Below are positions 51,801 to 59,253 of a DNA stretch of 64,000 nucleotides, piece by piece (within the stretch, counting starts at the first letter, position 1; each line of letters opens with the position of its first letter). The DNA comes from an uncultured Winogradskyella sp. GTDB taxonomy: Bacteria; Bacteroidota; Bacteroidia; Flavobacteriales; Flavobacteriaceae. A program made the translations under genes and the position numbers. Below the pieces are notes generated by a model. The model had not been told where the DNA came from. It ran no database searches and worked only from the letters and a program-made list of their open reading frames with translations. The stretch spans positions 186,001-250,000 of the forward strand of contig NZ_CANMIW010000001.1 in NCBI RefSeq assembly GCF_947498005.1, given 5' to 3'.

Positions 51801-52945
51801 GTATCAATGCGTCCATTGTTTTTGAAGATAAGGCTAAGAACATAAAAATTGATGTGATAGATACCGGAAAAGGAATTCCGAAGGAAAGTTTAAATAACAT
51901 TTTTGAACGTTTTTATCAATTAGGAAATCAAGATGGAAATGTTAGTGGAGGAGGTATTGGATTATCATTTTGTAAATCTTTGGTGGAATTATTTAATGGA
52001 AGCATTTCTGTAAAAAGTAAACCTAATAAGGAAACACGTTTTAGCGTTGTGATTCCTTCTTCTGCGGTTGAAGATGTGGCTATTGAAGTGAATGAAGAAA
52101 AAAAGTCATTCATAAAAAATTGGGTTCCTTTACAAACCAATAATATTCAAGAAAAGGATAGTCAAAAAAACAATAAAAAACAGCATAATATATTAGTAGT
52201 TGAAAATGAGTTAGACATACAAGATTTTCTTAATAATGCATTATCAGACACCTATAATATTACCATAGCAAATAATGGAGTAGAGGCCTTAGAGGAAATT
52301 AAAAAAACGGAGTTCAGTACAATTATAAGTGATGTAATGATGCCAGAAATGGATGGTTTTGAATTATGTAAACGGATAAAAGCCAATCCAGAAACTTGTC
52401 AACTACCAGTATTATTATTAACAGCTTTAGGTGACAATGTCGATTTAATTAAGGGTTTAGAGTTTGGGGCAGATGAATATATAAGCAAACCATTTTCTTT
52501 AAAGCATTTAGAACTTCGATTGCAGAAACTTATAGAAAATAATGTAAAAATAAAAACTCATTTTTCAAAAAATAGTGTGCCACCAAAAAACAAAAAGGAA
52601 TTAGGTTTTTCTAAAAGAGACTTGGAGTTTTTAGAGAATATCACGGAAATTATAGAGAATAATTTATCAAATTCAAATTTTGGTGTGGAAGAGCTTTCTA
52701 AAGAAGCTGGTTTAAGTTCATCACATTTTTATAGAAAACTGAAGCAACTTACTGGGCAAGTCCCTAATGCTTATTTACGTAATTTTAGGTTGCAGAGAGC
52801 AGCTGAGTTATTAGATAGCAATAGTGGTTTTAACGTTGCAGAAGTGATGTATCAAATAGGTATAGAGTCTAATTCTTATTTTTCTACTTCATTTAAAAAA
52901 TTACATGGGATTTCGCCATCAGAATACTCAAAAAGGCAAAAATGA
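48809..52945 (+). CDS. Hybrid two-component system sensor/regulator (HTCS)
   Basis: 1378 residues, a one-protein two-component system typical of Bacteroidota polysaccharide loci. Order: signal peptide (about 1-21), two seven-bladed propellers of Reg_prop repeats (about 25-720, with many DxxGxLWxGT units), a Y_Y_Y domain (about 740-805), one membrane helix (about 814-836), HisKA with His870 in LSHEFRTPL, HATPase (NLLSNAFKNTP, DTGKGIPKE, GGGIGLSFCKSL), a receiver domain with Asp1175 in ISDVMMPEMDG, and an AraC HTH (GVEELSKEAGLSSSHFYRKLK). It senses a periplasmic oligosaccharide and switches on transcription. Partner genes probably lie to the right. Confidence 0.96.
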   Translation: MRRIICLISVIIILFTQYAYTQNFERISNSEGFNQNTVNAIAQDKYGFLWYATPNGLIRYDGYEFKTYSAQSKDEYSISSNNVTYLFNDKDGILWIGTNVGVNIYIPWLEQFFTVPLKSNINVNKIASRDDGYVWVSSSKELIRCKLKDIKKGVFEVSENILDLNGKPIEVNTFTFGLNNSIILGTTDGLKKVRCQSDPLPLKSETPNLNNFEFFKDKDITEIIKVDNIFWVGTTKGLFSTNLDVNANYLVKEIKVPNQDSAIFVNSLFRDNDNVLWIGTIGNGLYKFNPILNSFKHFNYDVKNKNSISSLQINTVYQDSFNVLWVGTAQGGINKLDLYQKPFYSYSNNPYDKFSIGDNLITSILEDSSGKVWVSGYNKKLFRSIDAINANTIDKIKFEDLQSKLPIESNDVIRCIYQDKRNYIWIGTDKKVVVYNPIKNDFKEIQFLLNGVSSSLFLTRNITQINDTDFVLSGNRVLVIENPWKAFSGSRKPKITIKSRLKLDANRVVSFLQHSNGQLWFGTDKGLKQCKYVDGNIEVINHFNTNTANKGNIMLSSNRVFTLFEDNRQNIWIGTFGGGLNKLTLDSENNPQKIEYFRKNDVLPDDVIYGILPQKNSENMWFSTDMGLVRFSTDTNKLNIFDVSDGLIQNNFRQSAYTLGSSGYMYFGGLNGLTIFDPENIALNNHSPRVLITSLLVNNKPVKIGEKLNNITILDKAISETDTIEICKSQRIISFNLVAEHTSAPAKNKLAYKLEGFNKDWVETDEGKSTITYTNLSDGTYTLKVKSANGDGIWSDSTKTVTLIVLPLWYQTWWSYTLLVLIFLGVGVGIVFYFVQHEKLKQKLIYEQLDKNRVEVINQGKFKYFTNLSHEFRTPLTLISGPLDRVIENNNNPESERFLAIIKRNTHRLLSLIDQLITFRQAEQGYLNLNYTKLTLGDFLYPTTEAFENYALEKNINFHYKISSPNEEIIIDVEKLERIIFNLLSNAFKNTPVQGTISINASIVFEDKAKNIKIDVIDTGKGIPKESLNNIFERFYQLGNQDGNVSGGGIGLSFCKSLVELFNGSISVKSKPNKETRFSVVIPSSAVEDVAIEVNEEKKSFIKNWVPLQTNNIQEKDSQKNNKKQHNILVVENELDIQDFLNNALSDTYNITIANNGVEALEEIKKTEFSTIISDVMMPEMDGFELCKRIKANPETCQLPVLLLTALGDNVDLIKGLEFGADEYISKPFSLKHLELRLQKLIENNVKIKTHFSKNSVPPKNKKELGFSKRDLEFLENITEIIENNLSNSNFGVEELSKEAGLSSSHFYRKLKQLTGQVPNAYLRNFRLQRAAELLDSNSGFNVAEVMYQIGIESNSYFSTSFKKLHGISPSEYSKRQK

Positions 52946-53000
52946 TAGTTTTCAGCAATTAAATGATGATTTGCAGAATGCTATTAAAAATAGTATAAAC

Positions 53001-53008
53001 TAAATTTG
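53001..53008 (+). promoter_or_regulatory. -7 element, small Lys-rich protein gene
   Basis: TAAATTTG fits TAnnTTTG, 36 bp before the ATG at 53045. No matching -33 box at the usual spacing. Confidence 0.4.
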
Positions 53009-53044
53009 TTATTCAATTAATTAATTTTAAACCATTTTAACATT

Positions 53045-53425
53045 ATGAAAAAATCAATATTATTCCTAGTTTTTAGTATCGCATTATCGAGTTCATTATT
53101 TGCTCAAAGTGATCTAGATAGTAAAATAGAAAAAAAAGTTAATGCTTACATAGAGCGTGTAGAAAGTAAAGTAACACTTACTGCTGAAGAAAAAGAAACT
53201 TTAAGAACATTAAACACTGCACACGCAAAAGCGAGTTTAGAAATTAATGAAACGTACGAAAAAGGATCGGATGAGCTAAAAGCAAAAAGAAAAGAAAATA
53301 ACAAAACTTATGGTAAAGCGTTAAAGGAAGCTTTTGGAGACGAACGTGCTAAAGAAATAAAAAATGCCTCTAAAAAGAATAAGGGGAAAGGAAAAGGAAA
53401 AGGGAAAAAGAAGAAGAAAAATTAA
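53045..53425 (+). CDS. Small secreted protein with a Lys/Gly tail
   Basis: 126 residues. Signal peptide ending SLFA-QSD, then a charged helical body (about 25-105, two Glu/Lys-rich helices) and a C-terminal tail GKGKGKGKKKKKN. Not a family I can name. The cationic tail could contact the outer membrane, nucleic acid or sulfated polysaccharide; it is not shown. It sits between the HTCS and the repeat protein, and a terminator follows. Confidence 0.6.
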   Translation: MKKSILFLVFSIALSSSLFAQSDLDSKIEKKVNAYIERVESKVTLTAEEKETLRTLNTAHAKASLEINETYEKGSDELKAKRKENNKTYGKALKEAFGDERAKEIKNASKKNKGKGKGKGKKKKKN

Positions 53426-53846
53426 TTGCTTCTACAATTATGAGCTCTGTAAAAGGCTTCCTTAAAGGAATCAAGTTTATAGAGTAAACACTTATTGAAT
53501 TAGACCTTAAATTATATATCCTTTAAAAGTATTTATGAATATTTTTAAAGGATATTTTTTTGTGGAATAACTTAATCTCTTATGCAAAAGAGAAAGTTTC
53601 TCTCTATACTTTATATAATTCCGAATAAAGAATTGAATAAGGTATTTGTTAGGTTATGGAATTATTACAGTTATTTACATCTAACGCTACTTACTCTGTG
53701 CCATTGACTTTGATGTAATAATAGGAGAAAACAATGTATAGGCTTCACTTCTATTTGTTTCTGCGATGTAATTGAATAATGTCGTTTAACTTATTAAAAC
53801 AACTTAATAAGAAATGTATTTTAAATTTCCATACAGAATACCAAAA
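53426..53846. other. Intergenic gap (about 420 bp) between the Lys-rich and repeat proteins
   Basis: No ORF of note. It begins after the Lys-rich protein stop and contains that gene's terminator (53516-53561) and, at its right end, the terminator of the repeat protein gene. The rest is AT-rich and without recognisable sites. Confidence 0.5.
53516..53561 (+). terminator. Terminator after the small Lys-rich protein gene
   Basis: ATATCCTTTAAAA pairs with TTTTAAAGGATAT, then a T run. Confidence 0.75.
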
Positions 53847-53872
53847 AAAGCTTCTTGACAACAAGAAGCTTT
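53847..53872 (-). terminator. Terminator after the repeat protein gene
   Basis: AAAGCTTCTTG / CAAGAAGCTTT perfect 11-bp stem with an ACAA loop; on the minus strand it runs into a T tract. Confidence 0.85.
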
Positions 53873-53897
53873 CATACTAAATTATTTGTAATGTGTA

Positions 53898-55745
53898 TTA
53901 TCTAACCCTTTGAATTGTAACATGTGTTTTAGTAGAAGATGAATCTAACGTAACACCCGTTTGGTTGTTAATTACATAAACTTCTATTGATTGACCGAAA
54001 GTTACATTCGCAACACATGAAATTTGTCTTGCTACTTGACTGGAATCTGTGCCATTATAATAATGATTTACAGAATACTCTTGATATGGCGTACCATTTA
54101 TATGTACCACAATTCCATAATATTCTGTATTAGTTTGGGAAGTGGTACTATGAAAGCTAGCATCTATTCTATAAACACCAGTAGATGCTGCTACAAATTC
54201 GTTAGCAGTGGTGTTAAATTCGGTTGAACCAGTAGGGTTTAACCCAACCGTATCAAAAGCAATTTTTTGAGATCCTGTAGCAGTAAGCGCTTGGTTGGTA
54301 CTAAGCGTAGCTCTAATAATAGGAAACATAGAAACATCAGGTGCTTGATCTTCAAACGTTAATTGGCCAGCGCCATCTGTTACCAAAATTTGATCTGCGG
54401 TACCATCTATTGTCGGAAATGCAAATCCGGTCCCGCTAGGATCCGCTACTTGCAATTCTCCATTTACTCTTACTATATCGTTATCAAACTCTCCATAAAT
54501 CAATGGAGTCGGACCACTTGCGTTTTGAATTACCAACGTATTATCAACCGTATCAAAACTATTGTGTAAGCCCGCATTATCGCCAATAAAAATGTTATTG
54601 CTTCCTGTTGCATCACGTCCCGTGTTTTTGCCTATAAAAACATTTTTAATTCCTCCTGTTAAAGAAAGGCCAGAATTAAAACCAATAAGAACATTGTCTT
54701 CTCCAGTAGTATTGCCACTTCCTGCATTTGCGCCAATAGCAACATTAGAAGTACCTGTTGTGGTGCCAGACAAAGCGTTAACTCCAAACGCAGAATTATT
54801 ATTTCCTGTACTAGAATTAAGTGCACCATGACCAAATGCAGAATTATTTTCACCAGAAACATTTGAATATAGCGCCCGATATCCTACACTAGTATTTTGT
54901 TCCCCTCCTGCATTTAGATATGAAGCTTGGAAACCAACCGCAGTATTTTGTGCGGCAGTATTAGTATATAAGGCCTCTTTACCAACTGCGGTATTAGCAC
55001 CTCCAGTTACATTAGAGAACAGTGCCCAATCACCTATGGCTACATTATTTCCACCAGTTGTATTGCTAGCAGAGGCTAGTGTTCCTAAAGCAGTGTTAAA
55101 ACTACCAGTAGTGTTTCCTTCTAAAGAACCCCTACCATAAGCAGAATTTCTTCGTCCTGTGCTATTTGTAGCTAGAGATCTAAAACCAAAAGCAGAATTA
55201 TTCAAACCCGTAGTACTTAAAGTTAATGCTTGAAATCCAAAAGCAGAATTAGCATCGCCAGATACATTTGTCATTAATGCGTTAAAACCTACACCAACAT
55301 TTTGATTGTGATTACCATCATCATTTAGCCCTGCATCTATACCTATAAAAATCGAAGAACCAGGAGTAGCACCACCTACATCAGATTTTCCATCAGATAG
55401 ATCATTTAATCTTTCAATACTTGAAAATCTTATCCAATCTGTCACAGCATTGTCCCAATAATAGAACCCTTTTGTGTCAGGTCCAACTGTCGTGGTAAGA
55501 TAAATAAGCATACCATTTTGGGCAGCTGTAGGGGCTGTTGCGGGAAAATCATCAACTCTAGGGATTAAAATACCATCCTCATTAGATGGTGATGCTTGGT
55601 TAGATGCTGTAATATCTAAAGCCGCTTGTGGATTTGTGTTTCCGACTCCTACTTGAGCATAAGAAAAAGAAACCAAAAATAACAACGCTAAAAGCAAAGT
55701 GCTTTTATAATGCACCTCTCTTTTTGTAAATAATTTATGTATCAT
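53898..55745 (-). CDS. Secreted beta-helical repeat protein with a C1q-like C-terminus
   Basis: The ATG at 55745 (615 residues) is taken; a TTG 24 bp upstream would only add eight residues. A signal peptide ends near residue 30 (FSYA-QVG), followed by a short strand region common to Bacteroidota surface proteins. Residues about 149-395 hold some 15 tandem repeats of 16-17 residues, of the form N-[ST]-x-[FVL]-G-x-x-[AS]-L-x-x-x-T-T-G (for example NSAFGFRSLATNSTG), the pattern of YadA/trimeric-adhesin heads. The last 135 residues (about 480-615) have C1q/TNF-like features: FDTVGLNPTG, GVYRIDASF, HVTIQRV. It may form a trimer on the surface or be released. A terminator follows. Confidence 0.75.
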   Translation of the reverse strand: MIHKLFTKREVHYKSTLLLALLFLVSFSYAQVGVGNTNPQAALDITASNQASPSNEDGILIPRVDDFPATAPTAAQNGMLIYLTTTVGPDTKGFYYWDNAVTDWIRFSSIERLNDLSDGKSDVGGATPGSSIFIGIDAGLNDDGNHNQNVGVGFNALMTNVSGDANSAFGFQALTLSTTGLNNSAFGFRSLATNSTGRRNSAYGRGSLEGNTTGSFNTALGTLASASNTTGGNNVAIGDWALFSNVTGGANTAVGKEALYTNTAAQNTAVGFQASYLNAGGEQNTSVGYRALYSNVSGENNSAFGHGALNSSTGNNNSAFGVNALSGTTTGTSNVAIGANAGSGNTTGEDNVLIGFNSGLSLTGGIKNVFIGKNTGRDATGSNNIFIGDNAGLHNSFDTVDNTLVIQNASGPTPLIYGEFDNDIVRVNGELQVADPSGTGFAFPTIDGTADQILVTDGAGQLTFEDQAPDVSMFPIIRATLSTNQALTATGSQKIAFDTVGLNPTGSTEFNTTANEFVAASTGVYRIDASFHSTTSQTNTEYYGIVVHINGTPYQEYSVNHYYNGTDSSQVARQISCVANVTFGQSIEVYVINNQTGVTLDSSSTKTHVTIQRVR

Positions 55746-56140
55746 ATTAGTAGGGTATTTAGTTTTCAAAAATGTTGTTTTTAAGTCTTATAATAATTGC
55801 AATAATTTTAAATATTGGAATCATAAAATTAGCGTCTTAAATTTTTTGAAAGATAATTAAGATACTACTGTAATATTTTCTCTTATCGCCCTATTTCTTT
55901 CTATAATCCACTTAATATGGTCGATAATTGACATTTATACTAAAATATAGAATGCTGAATGTATAAGATTAAGTTGAATTTAGTAGTCAAACAGATTGAT
56001 CTAAGCAAAGTTTAAAACTATTTGAGACAGGGTATGAATTAATAGTTTTGTTATTTAGCGAAATAACGAAAGCCTATCTAAAAATTATTAAGAAAGATAA
56101 TATTAGAAGCATAGTATAAGACGAAATAAACTTAACAAAA
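55746..56140. other. 395-bp divergent intergenic region
   Basis: Separates the leftward repeat-protein gene from the rightward sulfatase gene. A 7-bp perfect inverted repeat GTTATTT-AGCG-AAATAAC (56050-56067) lies 73 bp before the sulfatase ATG and could be an operator. TTTG at 56047-56050 could be a -33 box, but no good -7 box was found. No gene seen. Confidence 0.45.
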
Positions 56141-58054
56141 ATGAGATACAAATACCTTATAATTTTTACAGTTGTAATAAGTGTCAGTATTAGCTGTAAT
56201 ATAAAAAACTTAAAAGTATCAAGCTCTGAAATAGTTAATGCAGATAGACCTCAACCCAATATCTTGCTTTTGCTCACTGATGATTTAGGATGGCAAGATG
56301 TAAAGGCTTATGACGTTGACAAGCCTTCTCCCTACGAAACACCAAATATTGACGCATTAGCGAAAAAAGGTGTACAGTTTTGGCAGGCTTATTCACCAGC
56401 TCCAACATGCGCTCCCAGTAGATGTGCAATAATGAGCGGAACACATCCTGCAAGAGCTCAAAAAACACATGTTGTTGGTGGTGCTCCACCGACAGTGCAT
56501 GCTAACAAAAGTACACAACGGCTTATGGATCCTTGGTATAGTGGCCGTATACCAGCAAATGAAATGACATTAGCAAGAGTGCTACAACAAAATGGATATA
56601 CTACTGGCCATGCAGGAAAGTGGCACATGGCAATTAATCACTTTGCATTTCCACAACCAGAAGACCAAGGTTTTGATATCTCAACAGCTAATCGTGGCGC
56701 AACAAGTCCACAAAAACCAAATAGACTAACTGATTTTGCAAGTTCGGCGACATCAGATCCTTATCAATTAGATGAGGACGGCTTTCCTTTTCATCAAAAT
56801 AATGAAGATGCATTAAATTTTTTAAGAGAAAATAAACAAGACCCTTTCTTTTTATATTATGCCACATATTTAGTGCATGCACCAATACACACAAGGAGTA
56901 AAGCTCTATTAGAAAAATATTGTAAAAAATTAGGACTTTCATATCCAACAGATCCTGAGCATTGGGAAGTAAAAGGACAGAACAATCCTTATTATGCAGC
57001 AATGGTAGAAATGTTAGATCATTATGTGGGACAAGTTTTTAACTATTTAGAAACAACCGATGACCCAAGGTGGCCTGGTCATAAATTAAGTGAAAATACC
57101 TATATCATTTTTACTTCAGATAATGGTGGTATGGAAAAAGCACATGGTGATATAGTAACAGATAATTACCCTTTAGATAAAGGGAAGATAAATGCCAAAG
57201 AAGGTGGTACAAGAGTCCCTTTGTTTATTTCTGGACCAGGAATAGATAGTGGAGTAGAATCAGATGTCGTTTTAAACGGGCTTGATTTTTATCCTACAAT
57301 TCTATCTTTAATAGGGCTTGAAAAACCTAAAGACAAGCATTTAGATGGTTCAGACTTATCTAACTTATTGTTAACAGATCCTACCGATTCTAAATTAGTT
57401 CTAGATAATAACGGAAAAGAAAGAACGACAATGATGTGGCACTTTCCACACGCTTCTTACCAAAGTACATTGCGTGACGGAGATTATAAATTTATTAGAA
57501 ACTATGATTTTAAAAATAATCCTAATACTCCAGAGTTTGAACTATACAAGTTATATACAACCATTAATGGTAAAGCAGAACGCACAGATATTGAGGAGGC
57601 TAATAATTTAGCAACATCAAGTCCTGAGATAACAATAAAAATGAACAAGCGACTGACTGAAATTTTAACAGAAATGAACGCGAGCTACCCATCTTACAAT
57701 CCATATTATAAAGGAGATTTAGAACATAAAGAAACGGTTCCTACTGTATTATTTGTGTCTAAAAAAAATAACCAAGTTAATTTTAAATACAAAGAAAATG
57801 GCGCTAAGGTGATAAAGGCTAATTTATTATACACAATTAATGGAGGGCTTCGTTACGAGGAGTGGTTTAAAACCGATGCAGAAATAAACACAGATGGAAC
57901 AATAACTGCTATTTTACCCAAAGGAACAACCCATTATTTAATTAACTTAATTGATGCTCATAATTTCTTAGTCAGTTATCCAGAAATGCCGTCTAACAAA
58001 TCTCTAAAAAAGAATAAAAAGAAGTATTCTAATTACGCTTTACGTAATAACTAA
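56141..58054 (+). CDS. Lipoprotein sulfatase (type I, formylglycine)
   Basis: 637 residues. Lipobox SVSIS-Cys19. The S1-type sulfatase core begins PNILLLLTDDLGWQDV (metal Asp pair), then the maturation site Cys90-Ala-Pro-Ser-Arg94 in a CxPSR pentapeptide, converted to formylglycine by a maturase elsewhere. Further ligands: GHAGKWHM and FTSDNGGMEKAHG. The last 110 residues (about 525-637) form a beta-sandwich-like domain with no T9SS tag. It probably cleaves sulfate esters from a carbohydrate at the cell surface or in the periplasm. The substrate is not shown by the sequence. Confidence 0.92.
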   Translation: MRYKYLIIFTVVISVSISCNIKNLKVSSSEIVNADRPQPNILLLLTDDLGWQDVKAYDVDKPSPYETPNIDALAKKGVQFWQAYSPAPTCAPSRCAIMSGTHPARAQKTHVVGGAPPTVHANKSTQRLMDPWYSGRIPANEMTLARVLQQNGYTTGHAGKWHMAINHFAFPQPEDQGFDISTANRGATSPQKPNRLTDFASSATSDPYQLDEDGFPFHQNNEDALNFLRENKQDPFFLYYATYLVHAPIHTRSKALLEKYCKKLGLSYPTDPEHWEVKGQNNPYYAAMVEMLDHYVGQVFNYLETTDDPRWPGHKLSENTYIIFTSDNGGMEKAHGDIVTDNYPLDKGKINAKEGGTRVPLFISGPGIDSGVESDVVLNGLDFYPTILSLIGLEKPKDKHLDGSDLSNLLLTDPTDSKLVLDNNGKERTTMMWHFPHASYQSTLRDGDYKFIRNYDFKNNPNTPEFELYKLYTTINGKAERTDIEEANNLATSSPEITIKMNKRLTEILTEMNASYPSYNPYYKGDLEHKETVPTVLFVSKKNNQVNFKYKENGAKVIKANLLYTINGGLRYEEWFKTDAEINTDGTITAILPKGTTHYLINLIDAHNFLVSYPEMPSNKSLKKNKKKYSNYALRNN

Positions 58055-58198
58055 ATTTGTTTTGATCTAGAATTTAAAAAATTAAAATCAATACTGATAA
58101 TATCATAAATACTTGTTTTTCAGATTAGGTTTAGCCTTTTTACAAGAAATGAGTATGGTTTAGAATGAATTCAGCAAATTAAAATCACTGCATAAACT

Positions 58199-58206
58199 TA
58201 ACTTTG
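58199..58206 (+). promoter_or_regulatory. -7 element, T9SS-exported protein gene
   Basis: TAACTTTG fits TAnnTTTG, 28 bp before the ATG at 58235. Confidence 0.45.
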
Positions 58207-58234
58207 ACTAACTAATTTTTAAACCACATATATT

Positions 58235-59053
58235 ATGAAAAAACAATTACTTTTTACAATCGCTTTTTTAGGAGCTTTAACATTTTCTTTTGCACAGCTG
58301 AGCAGCGAAGCTTCATTTGATGCTGCAGGTGCGGATCTTCAAATATTTACTGTAGGACAACAAGATGCAGATGATATTAATGACCCAGCCATCGTTACTG
58401 CATTGGGTGGTGGAACGGTAGCAACTAACAATAACTTTTTAGGTATTTTAGGGGATTCTAATACAAATGATGGTGTAACAGGTACGATTATTTTCACTGT
58501 TACTACTAATTCAGCTACAGCTATACTTACACCACTTAATTTAACTTTGGAAAAAAGAGGAGGATGTAGTGTTAATGGTACAGTTTCTGTAACAGGATAT
58601 TCAGATACAACATTTGCTTATGCGTCTGATGGAACTACTGGTGGCGCTTCTCCCGAGATCAATTTTCAGTTTGGAGAAATTATTTCACTTGTTTCAGGTT
58701 CGCCACTTACGGTTACTATTACACTTGAAGAAATGCTTAATGTAGATAATACAACAAACCCAATTTTTAGGATACAAGATGTTATACTTGAAAAAGATGG
58801 AACTTTAGGTATTGATGATCTTTCAAATAACGACATTGAAACACGTATTTTTCCAAACCCAGTAGTAAATAACTTCAAAATTGAATCAAATACAACTATA
58901 GAAAGTGTAACACTTTATAACATTACTGGTCGTTTAATAAAGACATTTAACGAACAAGCAAATTATGATATTAGTGATTTAGTGGCAGGTATTTACCTTG
59001 CAAATATTGAAACAGAATTAGGTTCGCAAACTATGAAGATAGTTAAAGAGTAA
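58235..59053 (+). CDS. Secreted protein with a T9SS sorting domain
   Basis: 272 residues. Signal peptide ending FSFA-QLS. Residues 25-190 are beta-rich, Thr/Ser/Gly-rich, without cysteine-rich or catalytic motifs I recognise (IFTVTTNSATAILTPLNLTL, SVTGYSDTTFAYAS). Residues 200-272 are a T9SS C-terminal domain (RIFPNPVVNNFKIES, GRLIKTF, GIYLANIE ... KIVKE). Extracellular; possible carbohydrate or matrix binder. Placed between the lipoprotein sulfatase and the TonB-type protein; a terminator separates it from the latter. Confidence 0.7.
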   Translation: MKKQLLFTIAFLGALTFSFAQLSSEASFDAAGADLQIFTVGQQDADDINDPAIVTALGGGTVATNNNFLGILGDSNTNDGVTGTIIFTVTTNSATAILTPLNLTLEKRGGCSVNGTVSVTGYSDTTFAYASDGTTGGASPEINFQFGEIISLVSGSPLTVTITLEEMLNVDNTTNPIFRIQDVILEKDGTLGIDDLSNNDIETRIFPNPVVNNFKIESNTTIESVTLYNITGRLIKTFNEQANYDISDLVAGIYLANIETELGSQTMKIVKE

Positions 59054-59081
59054 GCTTATCAATTATTCGCAAATTATTATT

Positions 59082-59122
59082 AAAAGAGTTCTTTGGTAAG
59101 TTTTACTGAGGAACTCTTTTTC
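59082..59122 (+). terminator. Terminator after the T9SS-exported protein gene
   Basis: AAAAGAGTTC (59082-59091) pairs with GAACTCTTTT (59111-59120), with inner pairing GGTAA / TTACT, then T. Confidence 0.8.
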
Positions 59123-59253
59123 TATTTCATAGAGTCATAAAGTTGCGATTATAAAATTTATATTTACTCACAGCTTAAAGTAAAGACTAAAAAACTGATT
59201 TATTACTATAAAAACAATGCCTTACATTAAAATCTAAGTGATTTTACTAATAC

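Noticed and set aside
54300..55300. Tandem 48-51 bp repeats as a CRISPR array
   Set aside because: They are in frame, about 51 bp long without spacers, and encode the YadA-like protein repeats.
55746..55769. TTG start for the repeat protein
   Set aside because: The ATG 24 bp downstream gives a normal signal peptide and is a commoner start codon.
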